NCBI GenBank assembly: GCA_016845245.1
Contig: JAERSY010000059.1
Location: 34,959-98,958 of the forward strand
Origin: Phycisphaerae bacterium
GTDB taxonomy: Bacteria > Planctomycetota > Phycisphaerae > Phycisphaerales > SM1A02
Direction: 5' to 3'
Length of the DNA stretch: 64,000 bases
Shown here piece by piece: positions 36,053 through 44,326 of this stretch. A model generated the notes under the pieces. That model was not told the DNA's origin and ran no database searches. It was given only the letters and a program-made list of their open reading frames with translations. Each line of letters opens with the position of its first letter. Positions within the stretch are counted from its first letter, which is position 1. The translations under genes and the position numbers were made by a program.

Positions 36053-36555
36053 GTTCACTTTGGCAACACGCAGCAAGTTTCGCAGCAAATGCGCACAGAC
36101 ATCAGACTCGTAATGATGGCACGCCATACATTGCACACCCTTTCCGTGTTGCAATGACAATTGCATGCCAATTCAACTTTGCCGATGAAGAAGTTCTTGC
36201 GGCAGCGCTATTGCATGACGTTATTGAAGATTGCGGCGTCGATTACGATGAACTTTGTGATGCATTTGGAAGCCGCGTTGCAGATTTAGTTGCAGTCATG
36301 ACAAAAGATATGCGGCTCGAAGAAACGATTCGTGAAGTTGCGTATGACAAGCAACTTGAAGATGGACCATGGGAAGGTCGGCTCATCAAACTTGCAGATG
36401 TCTATGACAATTTCGTTGATGCAGACACCGATGCCATGCGTTCTAAAATGAAGGTGCGGGCGTCGCGAGTTCTTTCGCTCACGTCTGGTGATGATTGTCT
36501 ACAAGAGGCAAGACAGATGCTGACAGCGGTCGTTGAAAGTACTCGAACATGCTGA
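36049..36555 (+). CDS. HD-domain hydrolase, Mesh1/SpoT-hydrolase-like
   Basis: A 168-residue single-domain HD phosphohydrolase. The pattern HRHQTRNDGTPYIAHP, AALLHDVIEDCG (HD pair with following ED) and KLADVYDN matches the (p)ppGpp hydrolase domain of SpoT and small Mesh1-like enzymes, with no synthetase or TGS domain. A small alarmone hydrolase is the best guess; other nucleotide hydrolases share the fold. It is coupled to ispF upstream and to the next exported protein, which starts 7 bases before its stop. Confidence 0.75.
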   Translation: MSSLWQHAASFAANAHRHQTRNDGTPYIAHPFRVAMTIACQFNFADEEVLAAALLHDVIEDCGVDYDELCDAFGSRVADLVAVMTKDMRLEETIREVAYDKQLEDGPWEGRLIKLADVYDNFVDADTDAMRSKMKVRASRVLSLTSGDDCLQEARQMLTAVVESTRTC

Positions 36556-37286
36556 GCATTCTTTGTGCAATTACTATCGCGCTGAGCGTGCAACCTGAAA
36601 CGATGACTGCCGAGGCAGTGCTTGAACAAGTAGAAAAAGTCAGTGTTCCGGCGGCTTCTGCTGATATTACATACATCAAAATCGATCCAGTGTTGGAGCG
36701 TAAAGAGATTAGAACTGGAACGCTCGTTTACAGAGCATGCGTCGGACACAAGGATGCTGCAATTGCTTTTGATACGCTCATCATTGGCAGGCGTAAAGAA
36801 ACCCGCAACAAGCGATATGTCTTTTCAGGCCGATGGTTTGTCGAGGTTGACCCAGAGCGAAAACAATTTATAAAGAGAGAACTTGTTTCGCCTGAGAGCG
36901 CGAAATCACTTGACCCATTTGCACTAGGCAACGGACCAGTGCCACTTCCCATTGAGCAAACGAAAGATTCAGTCTTAAAAGAGTTTGATGTTTCGAGGAC
37001 TGCATTGCCAGACGAAGGGCTCCTCTCAAAGTTAGATGAATCGGTTGTCGGCATTCAATTGACGCCAAAACATAAGAGCGAGTGGAAAACCATCGATTTG
37101 TTCTATGACAGTGACACATGGTTTCCAGTTGGCGTCCAAACAATCGAAAGTGACGGCACCATTCGCCAGAGCAAACTTACGAATGTCGCATTAACTGAGT
37201 TGAGCGATGTGCAGAAAGCGCAACTCGACATCGAGACGCCTGACCCAAAAGATTGGTCAATTGATATTCAACCCTATTCGAATTGA
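36549..37286 (+). CDS. Exported LolA-like protein
   Basis: A 245-residue protein with a short signal peptide (MLSILCAITIALSVQ). Residues of about 20-240 read like a LolA/LppX half-barrel. There is a helix (AEAVLEQVEKV), strands with LIIGRRKETRNKRYVFSGRWFVE and a putative lipid-cradle segment, then WKTIDLFYDSDTWFPVGVQ and a final strand. In outer-membrane lipoprotein carriers the same order occurs. The similarity is by pattern only. It overlaps the HD gene upstream and converges with the SGNH gene, sharing 13 bases. Confidence 0.5.
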   Translation: MLSILCAITIALSVQPETMTAEAVLEQVEKVSVPAASADITYIKIDPVLERKEIRTGTLVYRACVGHKDAAIAFDTLIIGRRKETRNKRYVFSGRWFVEVDPERKQFIKRELVSPESAKSLDPFALGNGPVPLPIEQTKDSVLKEFDVSRTALPDEGLLSKLDESVVGIQLTPKHKSEWKTIDLFYDSDTWFPVGVQTIESDGTIRQSKLTNVALTELSDVQKAQLDIETPDPKDWSIDIQPYSN

Positions 37287-38923
37287 CCTGTGCTAAACGG
37301 GGCTTGCACGGGCCAACACTCACCCCATGTGTTGATGATTTCCAGCATATCTGAGACGTTGGTTAATCCGTCTCCAGTGACATCGCCATATGGCGTTCCC
37401 CAATCGCTGATGACTTCAAGAACATCTGAAATTCCAATGATGCCGTCTGGAACAAGGTCGGTATGACAAGCGTTCTTACGAATCTCGTTTCCGATGATTG
37501 CTGCAAAGAACTTTGCGGCGTTTGGATGTGAAGGATGGACAATCGCACCGTCAAGGAAGTTGCCAAAATGTTCGTCGCAGAGCGCAATGGTTTCACTACC
37601 ACAAGCAAAGGCATTGAACCCTCTGTCAAGTAGCCATTGGTTTGCACTGCTTGTTCCAATAAAGAGCGCGCCGTCTGTTGCGTCATATATAGACACCGCT
37701 GCAACGTGTTCATTGGAAGCCGCGATTTGATTACAGACCGCTTGATGGTCTTGAAGGTATTGATGAGCTTCTTTTCCAGCAGTACTGCCAACTTTCATCA
37801 TGTATGGCGTGATGAGCAGGTGATACGTTTGGTGGATGCCGATTGCGCTAGCGCTTTCATCTGCTTGTGCAATCATCAACTCATATCGCGCTTGAACGAC
37901 GCTCTGCGGGAGCGCTTCAACACCAAACTGCCACATGAACACGATTGGCTGTTCACGCCTAAGCGTTGTTACATCGAGCCAGTGCGTGAATTGTTCCAAA
38001 CTGAAACGTTTGTCGTGCGTATCTTGTCCTTCTGTGTCACTGCAAAAACCAGAGTAGCTCCAACTGTCATCTGAGAGCGAAGAGAAGTACAGGCCTTCTT
38101 TCGGATTGCCTTCATCATCATTTTTGTAATACAGGCCGCCGGCAACTTGTATGTATTTGCCTGAATGTTGAATTGGTGTGTATTCAGCAATGACAACTCT
38201 TGCAGCATCATATAAATGATTGTTCGCAGTAATATCACTCGCACACGCATTGATCTGTGATGGCACAGCATTTCGGCCGAGACCATCTGGAGTCTCGCCT
38301 GCGTGCCAAAGTTTACGCGCGAATTGAGTTGGACTGAATGTCAGGACGTGCGCGCCGTTATCACGAAGTGAGATGTTGCCTATGTGCAATGAGGGTTCAC
38401 TTGGCGCGCGGTATAGATATCGAAACTTCATTTCCTCAGACGTGTTGAGGAATGGTCCGCTCACACTTGTTTGCAACGAATCAACATTCAAGTTGAATTC
38501 AAATAGTTTGCCATTTGTACCTGCTGAGAATGCATCATCACCATAGACTTCTTTTAAGCCGCGAACGGGAAGTGTAAAAAATGTTGCTTTAGCTGTTTGC
38601 CGTTCAACGGTGTATCCAAGCGGGTCTGATGCAAGCACTTTGGAAACGGGGGCGCAATGTCCGATGCACGTCATCACTGGAGCACCGAGTCCAGCGCCAC
38701 CACCAATGGCTGTGACCTTTTCGATTGGCCAAGCGCTTAGGGCTGCTGGTCCGATTCGATTGTAAAACGTAGTGCTTAGGGAATCACCAATACAGATGAG
38801 CCGAGCATCATGACGAAGCGCATCAGCAATCGCAACCATGCTCTCATCACCATGGAGTAACTGAGTATGCATGGGCAGACACGTAAGCCCTACGATTGTG
38901 AAACGAAGAAACATGTTCACCAT
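37274..38923 (-). CDS. Secreted SGNH/GDSL-type hydrolase-like protein with dockerin-like end
   Basis: A secreted protein of 549 residues. After a signal peptide the motif ICIGDSLSTTF is the GDS(L) block with the nucleophilic Ser. A late DGAIVHPSHPNAAKF supplies the Asp and His expected for an SGNH triad. The last 60 residues hold two dockerin-like EF-hand repeats: GIIGISDVLEVISDWG and GDVTGDGLTNVSDMLEIINTWG. These repeats are frequent on exported proteins of Phycisphaerae. The substrate is unknown; an esterase on polysaccharide or lipid is possible. The start may be 38923 or 38914. Confidence 0.6.
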   Translation of the reverse strand: MVNMFLRFTIVGLTCLPMHTQLLHGDESMVAIADALRHDARLICIGDSLSTTFYNRIGPAALSAWPIEKVTAIGGGAGLGAPVMTCIGHCAPVSKVLASDPLGYTVERQTAKATFFTLPVRGLKEVYGDDAFSAGTNGKLFEFNLNVDSLQTSVSGPFLNTSEEMKFRYLYRAPSEPSLHIGNISLRDNGAHVLTFSPTQFARKLWHAGETPDGLGRNAVPSQINACASDITANNHLYDAARVVIAEYTPIQHSGKYIQVAGGLYYKNDDEGNPKEGLYFSSLSDDSWSYSGFCSDTEGQDTHDKRFSLEQFTHWLDVTTLRREQPIVFMWQFGVEALPQSVVQARYELMIAQADESASAIGIHQTYHLLITPYMMKVGSTAGKEAHQYLQDHQAVCNQIAASNEHVAAVSIYDATDGALFIGTSSANQWLLDRGFNAFACGSETIALCDEHFGNFLDGAIVHPSHPNAAKFFAAIIGNEIRKNACHTDLVPDGIIGISDVLEVISDWGTPYGDVTGDGLTNVSDMLEIINTWGECWPVQAPFSTGQFE

Positions 38924-38992
38924 CTACCATACTTTAAAAAGAAGATGAATCAAGTTTTTTTGATGAGTCGGGGCAGGTGCTAGGGGCGAGAC

Positions 38993-39772
38993 CTATTGGG
39001 TACGCCGAATAACAAACTCGGCAATGCGGGGAAACGCAGAAAAAAGCGTACTTAAACAACGCATGAAGTGGCTTGTCCAAACCTCTGGCTTGGGTTTTTG
39101 TAAACAACGAACAATTGCTTTTGCGACCCGCTCGGGTGATTGCATGAGCCAAGAAGGCGACCGTTCTTCAAATGATGAAGATGCATTTCCACTTCGAGCG
39201 GCGCTCGATTGGAAGAACTCTGTTTTCGTGCCGATTGGGTGCACTGTTGAGACAAACACGTTTGATGACTTCAATTCCATTCGCATCGATTTACTGAATG
39301 CTTCAATCGCGGATTTACTCGCGCAGTACGCGCCATGGTCTGGCGTTGCAAACTTAGACAAACAACTTGCGCACAAGATGATGTGTCCACCGCCTTGTTC
39401 TTTAAACAAGGATGCACATAACGAGGCAAGTTCGACTGCAGCAAAGACATTAAGCTCAAAAAGTTTGCGAACATCATCAATGTTAAGGTCAAGTGTTGAC
39501 TGGTCAAGACCGTGACCAGCGTTGATAAAGACAGCATCAATCGTTCCCGATGCTCTTAGCAATTTCTCATTGAATCCTTCTTCAGTGACATCTCCAACAA
39601 TGATTTTGCAAGAGCCACCGAGCGTTTCTTGGAGCACTTCAAGTTGCTTCCGCCTTCGAGCGGTGAGGACAACATGCATGCCTGCTTGCATGCAAGCTTT
39701 TGCAGTTGCTTCGCCGATGCCACTGCTTGCACCAGTGATGAGAATTGTTTTCCCGTTAACGCGTTTGCTCAT
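38993..39772 (-). CDS. Short-chain dehydrogenase/reductase
   Basis: A classical SDR, 259 residues. TGASSGIGEATAKAC is the cofactor motif, FINAGHG the NAG block, and YCASKSAIEAF the catalytic YxxxK. Ser in the CASCL block would be the third catalytic residue. TVHPIGTKTEF fits the PG motif region. A C-terminal hydrophobic stretch (RIAEFVIRRTQ) could bind membrane. The ATG overlaps the stop of the acyl-CoA carboxylase gene, so they are one operon. The substrate is unknown, perhaps a hydroxyacyl or aldehyde intermediate. Confidence 0.85.
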   Translation of the reverse strand: MSKRVNGKTILITGASSGIGEATAKACMQAGMHVVLTARRRKQLEVLQETLGGSCKIIVGDVTEEGFNEKLLRASGTIDAVFINAGHGLDQSTLDLNIDDVRKLFELNVFAAVELASLCASLFKEQGGGHIILCASCLSKFATPDHGAYCASKSAIEAFSKSMRMELKSSNVFVSTVHPIGTKTEFFQSSAARSGNASSSFEERSPSWLMQSPERVAKAIVRCLQKPKPEVWTSHFMRCLSTLFSAFPRIAEFVIRRTQ

Positions 39773-41403
39773 GTTTGCAAGACGCCGGTCTTAAACTCGC
39801 CTTGAATGTCAAACGTCGATGCAATGGCTAATGCTTGAATAAGTTCTTCTCGTGTTTGAGTTGGGTTAATCATTCGATCAACCCAGCCGCGAGCTGCGCC
39901 ATAAAAAATATCTTGTTGTTCGTTGTAACTCTCTGTGATTGCTGCAAGAAGCGTGTTTCGTTCTTCTTCGTCGACTTCTTCGCCGCGCCGTTTCTTTGCA
40001 GCAAGGTCAATCTGCAAGAGTGTATGTGCCGCAGATGCGCCGCCCATGACGGCGTACTTCGCATTTGGCCATGCAAGTGTGACAAATGGGTCGAAGGCGC
40101 GGCCGCACATTGCGTAGTGGCCTGCACCATATGAACTGCCAATGATGAGACTGATCTTCGGTACGATTGAGTTACTCATCGCATTGACCATTTTCGCGCC
40201 AGAGCGAATGATGCCCGCTTGTTCGCTATCTCTTCCAACCATAAAGCCAGTCGTGTCATTGACGAAGATGATTGGAATCCGTTTCATGTTGCAATCCATG
40301 ATGAAACGGGCAGCTTTGTCTGCTGCCTCAGTGTAAATGACTGCTGGCATATTGACGGATGTGGAAGGACCCGCCTTGCCGCCGGGCATTTTCTTCTGCG
40401 TCATGCACCGCTGATTTGCAACGATGCCGCAAGGCCATCCCCCAATTCGGGCATACCCGCACACCATCGACTTGCCATACTCCGCCTTGTATTCGCTGTA
40501 ACTTTCGTCATCAACGATGCAGCTGAGGAGTTCATTCATGTCATATTGCTCGCCCGGATTCCCCTTAAAAATAGTTGTGATGTCATCAGCTTCCCCGCTT
40601 GGTTTGACAACAGGGTAGGGTGGCTGGCTTGCTGGCGGTGAAGACATGTCCGCATGGACCTGACTGATGAGGCGTTTGATACACGCTTCATCATCTGGCT
40701 CATGGAAATCAATTGTGCCCGAAATTTCTGAATGCATTTCTGCACCGCCAAGTTCTTCGTTCTCTGTTTCTTGACCTATTGCAGCTTTCACGAGGGCAGG
40801 ACCTGCGAGGTATAGTCCGCTTCCCTCTGTCATCATGAGCGTATCGCAAAGCACGGGAAGGTACCCACCGCCAGCAACACAGTTGCCCATGATTGCAGCA
40901 ATCTGTGTGATTCCTTTTGCGGAGAACACAGCGTTGTTTCTGAAGATGCGGCCAAAGTCATCGGTGTCTGGGAAGACATCTTCTTGTAGTGGAAGAAAGA
41001 CTCCCGCAGAGTCAACAAGATAGAGCAGTGGCAACCGCGCGCGTTCAGCGATGACTTGGGCTCGAATGATTTTCTTACACGTCATCGGGAAAAAGGCGCC
41101 CGCTTTGACTGTTGCGTCATTGGCAATAATCATGCATCGCTTACCGCCGACTTGCCCGATTGTGGTCACAACACCTGCGGAGGGCGCTCCGCCATATTCC
41201 TTGTACATGTTGTGCGCGATAAAGAGACCACACTCAAAAGGCGTCGTCCCGCTGTCAATGAGTGCATCAATTCGTTCTCTTGCAGTCATGCGACCATGTC
41301 GATGTTGCCGTTCGATGCCACGCTCGCCGCCGCCTTGCATAATGACGTCTGCGGCCTCAATCATCGCCGTTGTTGCTTGTTCAAGTGTCAATTGTTCACT
41401 CAT
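39769..41403 (-). CDS. Acyl-CoA carboxylase carboxyltransferase (beta) subunit
   Basis: A biotin-dependent carboxyltransferase of 544 residues, like the beta subunits of methylcrotonyl-CoA or propionyl-CoA carboxylase. Typical blocks: TARERIDALID, MIIANDATVKAGAFFPMTCKKI, YLVDSAGVFLPLQ, GNCVAGGGYLPVL and FVNDTTGFMVG. The last third has GSSYGAGHYAMCGRAFDP. Block details favour the methylcrotonyl type, but the nearby acyl-CoA mutase would fit a propionyl route. The biotin-carrying alpha subunit is not in the window. The start is 48 bases after the terminator of the candidate RNA. Confidence 0.88.
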   Translation of the reverse strand: MSEQLTLEQATTAMIEAADVIMQGGGERGIERQHRHGRMTARERIDALIDSGTTPFECGLFIAHNMYKEYGGAPSAGVVTTIGQVGGKRCMIIANDATVKAGAFFPMTCKKIIRAQVIAERARLPLLYLVDSAGVFLPLQEDVFPDTDDFGRIFRNNAVFSAKGITQIAAIMGNCVAGGGYLPVLCDTLMMTEGSGLYLAGPALVKAAIGQETENEELGGAEMHSEISGTIDFHEPDDEACIKRLISQVHADMSSPPASQPPYPVVKPSGEADDITTIFKGNPGEQYDMNELLSCIVDDESYSEYKAEYGKSMVCGYARIGGWPCGIVANQRCMTQKKMPGGKAGPSTSVNMPAVIYTEAADKAARFIMDCNMKRIPIIFVNDTTGFMVGRDSEQAGIIRSGAKMVNAMSNSIVPKISLIIGSSYGAGHYAMCGRAFDPFVTLAWPNAKYAVMGGASAAHTLLQIDLAAKKRRGEEVDEEERNTLLAAITESYNEQQDIFYGAARGWVDRMINPTQTREELIQALAIASTFDIQGEFKTGVLQT

Positions 41404-41450
41404 TCCCTAAGGATACACGGCAACGCGAGCAGTCGCAGGGAGTGGACATT

Positions 41451-41485
41451 AAAAAAACTCGGTGGTTACTTTTGTAACCACCGAG
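41451..41485 (-). terminator. Strong rho-independent terminator, leftward
   Basis: On the minus strand a perfect 12-bp hairpin (CTCGGTGGTTAC, loop AAAA, GTAACCACCGAG) is followed by a run of seven T. It ends transcription coming from 41.8 kb, 48 bases before the carboxylase start. Confidence 0.92.
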
Positions 41486-41536
41486 CAAAGTCCTGTGTAG
41501 GGCTACACACCGTGCAAACCCGCTGGGTCTACGGAT

Positions 41537-41581
41537 TCAGGTCCCGTGTAGCCCTCTAATACAGTCACATAATTCGATCAC
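41537..41581 (-). CDS. Possible 14-residue leader peptide inside the candidate RNA
   Basis: A GTG at 41581 lies six bases after the GGAGG of the 13-base 16S-complementary site, the ideal spacing. It opens a reading frame of 14 codons (MIELCDCIRGLHGT) ending with TGA at 41537-41539. Its end overlaps one arm of the GGGCTACAC stem, so ribosome progress could change the fold. An ATG-TGA pair lies in another frame at the same place. Translation is not shown. Confidence 0.3.
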   Translation of the reverse strand: MIELCDCIRGLHGT

Positions 41582-41835
41582 TGATCACCTCCTTAACAAA
41601 CGCTGCCTTGCTTAACCGTCACGTCCCGCTCGACGCCGCCAAGCCCTAAATCCCTCTCACTTTAAGAGGGCACACCGCCCGAGACCGGTTGTGAGCACAG
41701 TCTCGGTCGTCGCAGTTCTTTCAACCGAGGGCGAGGATGCTTTTGGCAGTCGCAATGATTGGGTGTCCTGCGAACAAAAAAAGTATCGGCAGGATTGGCC
41801 ACGAAAGTTTAACGGCTTACATTTCTGGGGACTGA

Positions 41836-44229
41836 CTAATCCTCAAACTCGTCAAAGTCATCGTTTTCCATCTCAACCATTTGCTCCCACTCATCGAGGG
41901 TGATGAGGATTTCACGAGCAACTGAGCCCTTGTGCTCACCAACGATGCCTGCCATTTCCATCTGGTCGATGATGCGGGACGCCCGACCATAGCCAATGCC
42001 GAACTTCCGTTGGAGAAGGGAAACAGAGCCGCGATTTGACTCAAGAACGACTTGGACAGACTCATTAAAGAGGTCATCGCGTTCCTGAACATCATCGATT
42101 GATGAAGCGGCTCCAGATGGTTTGATTTGAACAAGGGAGCGTTCAAAGTTTGGCTCTGCGACTTCCTTGAGGTGTTTGACGATTGACCGAATCTCCTTTG
42201 GAGATACGAATGAGCCCTGCGAACGAGCCACTTGGGTCGAACTTGGCGCGATGTACATCATGTCACCATTGCCAAGGAGTAACTCAGCGCCTTTCGCGTC
42301 GAGGACAATTCGGCTGTCCATGCCACTACTCACTTTGAATGCTACGCGGCAAGGCATGTTTGATTTGATGAGACCTGTGACGACTTTTGCTTCTGGTCGT
42401 TGCGTTGCAAGAATGAGGTGAATGCCAACAGCTCTCGCTTTTTGAGCAATACGCACGATGGACTGCTCAACTTCTTTGGCAGTCATCATGAGGTCTGCAA
42501 GTTCGTCAATGATAAAGACGATGTATGGGAGTTTCGTCGGAATCTTCGCTTTCTCAAGATCGGTTTGCGGATCCATGATGTTATAGATTTCATCCTCAGT
42601 CAGTTCATTGAAACCGAGGAGGTCTTTCACACCGAGTTGTTTGAAGAGCTTGTACCGCTCTTCCATTTTTGAAACAGCCCATTCCAAAATTGCAGCAGCT
42701 CGTCCCATTTCAGTCACAACAGGGCACGCGAGGTGTGGAATGTCAGAGAACTGGCTGAGTTCAACCATTTTTGGGTCGACCAAAATAAGTTTGAGTTCGT
42801 CTGGTCTTTTCGTATACATCCAGCCAGCAATGATTGAGTTGATGCATACACTTTTACCTGAGCCCGTTGTGCCTGCAACCAGCATGTGTGGCATCTTCGT
42901 TAAATCTTCAACCATGGGTTCGCCAGATGCATCTTTGCCAAGGAACATTGGCAGTTTCATTTGCTCTGACTTGTTGCTGCTCATCAGTTCTTTCATGCGA
43001 ACGATTTCGCGTTCTGGATTTGGAACTTCAATGCCGACAGTCTTTCGGCCTGCAGTGTTTGGAACGATTCGAATGTTAGGCGCGCCAAGTGAGCGAGCAA
43101 TATCGCTCGCAACAGTGTTGATGGTTGACACTTTCGTGCCCGGTGCAAGTTCAATGGAGTAGAGCGTAATCGTTGGACCCGCTTCAATGCTTGTGACTTC
43201 GCCATCGATGCCGTACATTTGAAGGGTTTCTTCTAAGTCCGCCGCTTGGTCGCGAACGAGTTGTTCGATTTTGTCGCCATACCCTGTTTCAGGATTATCT
43301 AGCAGGTCAAGCGATGGGAAGATGTACCCTTCAAAGTTGTCTGGTCGTGGAATATCTTCATCACTTGCAGCTTTGCCGCCACTAGCAACACGAACGGGCA
43401 GTTTCGCCATTTTCTTTTTCAACTCAGCAAGCGAAAGTTTCGGTCGAGGTTCTTCTTCCTCTTCCTCTTCCTCTTCTTCCTCGTCGTCGTACTCTTCATC
43501 ATCGTACTCGTCTTCAGGGTATTCCTCTTCTTCCCATTCTTCTTCCCACGCCTCTTCTTCGTGGTCTACTTCAGTTGCACGTTTCGGTTTAAGCGTTGCA
43601 AGAGAAAGTGTTCGAATGTTGCCTGGACGCATCGAAAGCGTGCCCTTGCACATTGAAAGAATGAGATGTGGGATTGCAAATGCAATGCGTTCTGCTGCAA
43701 CGACCAAACCAATTGAGAATGCCGCAAAGATGATGATGAATGCGCCAAATGAACTGAAGTGGAGCGTGAGTTGACCAACAATTGTTTTTGCGATGAGGCC
43801 AGCTTTTGCGCCGGCAAGAGAGCCAACAGTTGGAAGTAGCAACTCATGGAAGCACGACACAGCGAGTGCCATGATGAGTACGCCAAGCGCGCGAACTGCA
43901 GGATGTTCAACTTCGCGTCCACGGAAGACAAGGGTGACCCAAGTGCCAATCGAGAAGAGCAAGACCCAGACGCCAAATCCAAGAACGTGGTACGTCCAGA
44001 AGGCAATCCAAGCACCAACAACGCCGCAGAGGTTACTCACTGGGTCATTGTGAACGGCAACAATGTGAGATGGGGGATCAGCTGCATTAAACGAGAGCAG
44101 TGCGACCGCAAGGAAAAGTGCAAATGCGGCACTTGATATCCAGATGATTCGAGATGAAACATCCGCACTTGTGAGTGATGAAGGGCGATTTGACCGCCCA
44201 CGGCGCGTACTGACAGCAGTGGTTCCCAT
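41836..44229 (-). CDS. ftsK: DNA translocase FtsK/SpoIIIE
   Basis: FtsK pumps chromosomal DNA at the division septum. The N-terminal 190 residues have four to five membrane spans. Residues of about 225-265 are a strongly acidic linker (runs of Glu/Asp with Tyr). The alpha-beta motor domain follows, with the ATP-binding block VAGTTGSGKSVCINSI, ILVDPKMVELSQFSDIPHL and VFIIDELADLMM. The RIAQKARAVGIHLILATQRP and gamma-domain part (VSLLQRKFGIGYGRASRIID) close it. Length 797 is normal for SpoIIIE-like proteins with a short linker. Confidence 0.95.
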   Translation of the reverse strand: MGTTAVSTRRGRSNRPSSLTSADVSSRIIWISSAAFALFLAVALLSFNAADPPSHIVAVHNDPVSNLCGVVGAWIAFWTYHVLGFGVWVLLFSIGTWVTLVFRGREVEHPAVRALGVLIMALAVSCFHELLLPTVGSLAGAKAGLIAKTIVGQLTLHFSSFGAFIIIFAAFSIGLVVAAERIAFAIPHLILSMCKGTLSMRPGNIRTLSLATLKPKRATEVDHEEEAWEEEWEEEEYPEDEYDDEEYDDEEEEEEEEEEEPRPKLSLAELKKKMAKLPVRVASGGKAASDEDIPRPDNFEGYIFPSLDLLDNPETGYGDKIEQLVRDQAADLEETLQMYGIDGEVTSIEAGPTITLYSIELAPGTKVSTINTVASDIARSLGAPNIRIVPNTAGRKTVGIEVPNPEREIVRMKELMSSNKSEQMKLPMFLGKDASGEPMVEDLTKMPHMLVAGTTGSGKSVCINSIIAGWMYTKRPDELKLILVDPKMVELSQFSDIPHLACPVVTEMGRAAAILEWAVSKMEERYKLFKQLGVKDLLGFNELTEDEIYNIMDPQTDLEKAKIPTKLPYIVFIIDELADLMMTAKEVEQSIVRIAQKARAVGIHLILATQRPEAKVVTGLIKSNMPCRVAFKVSSGMDSRIVLDAKGAELLLGNGDMMYIAPSSTQVARSQGSFVSPKEIRSIVKHLKEVAEPNFERSLVQIKPSGAASSIDDVQERDDLFNESVQVVLESNRGSVSLLQRKFGIGYGRASRIIDQMEMAGIVGEHKGSVAREILITLDEWEQMVEMENDDFDEFED

Positions 44230-44326
44230 AGTCCCCTCATATCGGCTTGTTACGGCTGTTTTGCCGATTTATTTTTCTAAATCAAAGCTGGAATAACATG
44301 AACATAAATCATTGATATCAAAATGC

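Larger units (their letters stand above)
41451..41775 (-). ncRNA. Candidate structured RNA between ftsK and the carboxylase gene
   Basis: The 432-base gap between ftsK and the carboxylase gene has no normal-length gene, but shows signs of a leftward RNA. A GATACT -10-like hexamer at 41782-41787 suggests a start near 41775, and the terminator above sets the end. Hairpins include CCCTCT/AGAGGG and CTCGGT/ACCGAG. A further stem GGGCTACAC/GTGTAGCCC joins 41546-41554 to 41500-41508. TAAGGAGGTGATC at 41583-41595 complements the 16S rRNA tail over 13 bases. I could not match it to RNase P RNA, tmRNA, SRP RNA or 6S RNA. It may be a free RNA or a leader with attenuation. Confidence 0.5.

Noticed and set aside
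41583..41595. GATCACCTCCTTA on the plus strand looks like the 3' end of a 16S rRNA gene.
   Set aside because: Nothing before it resembles 16S rRNA, so it is not an rRNA remnant. On the minus strand it reads as a long Shine-Dalgarno-like site.
41640..41775. AACTGCGACGAC on the minus strand recalls a segment of E. coli 6S RNA.
   Set aside because: It is a single 12-base match without the 6S central-bubble architecture; a known-family call is not supported.
43440..43560. Long open frames on the plus strand through the acidic linker of ftsK (Ser-rich translations).
   Set aside because: They are the antisense of Glu/Asp codon runs; no start signal or family similarity.
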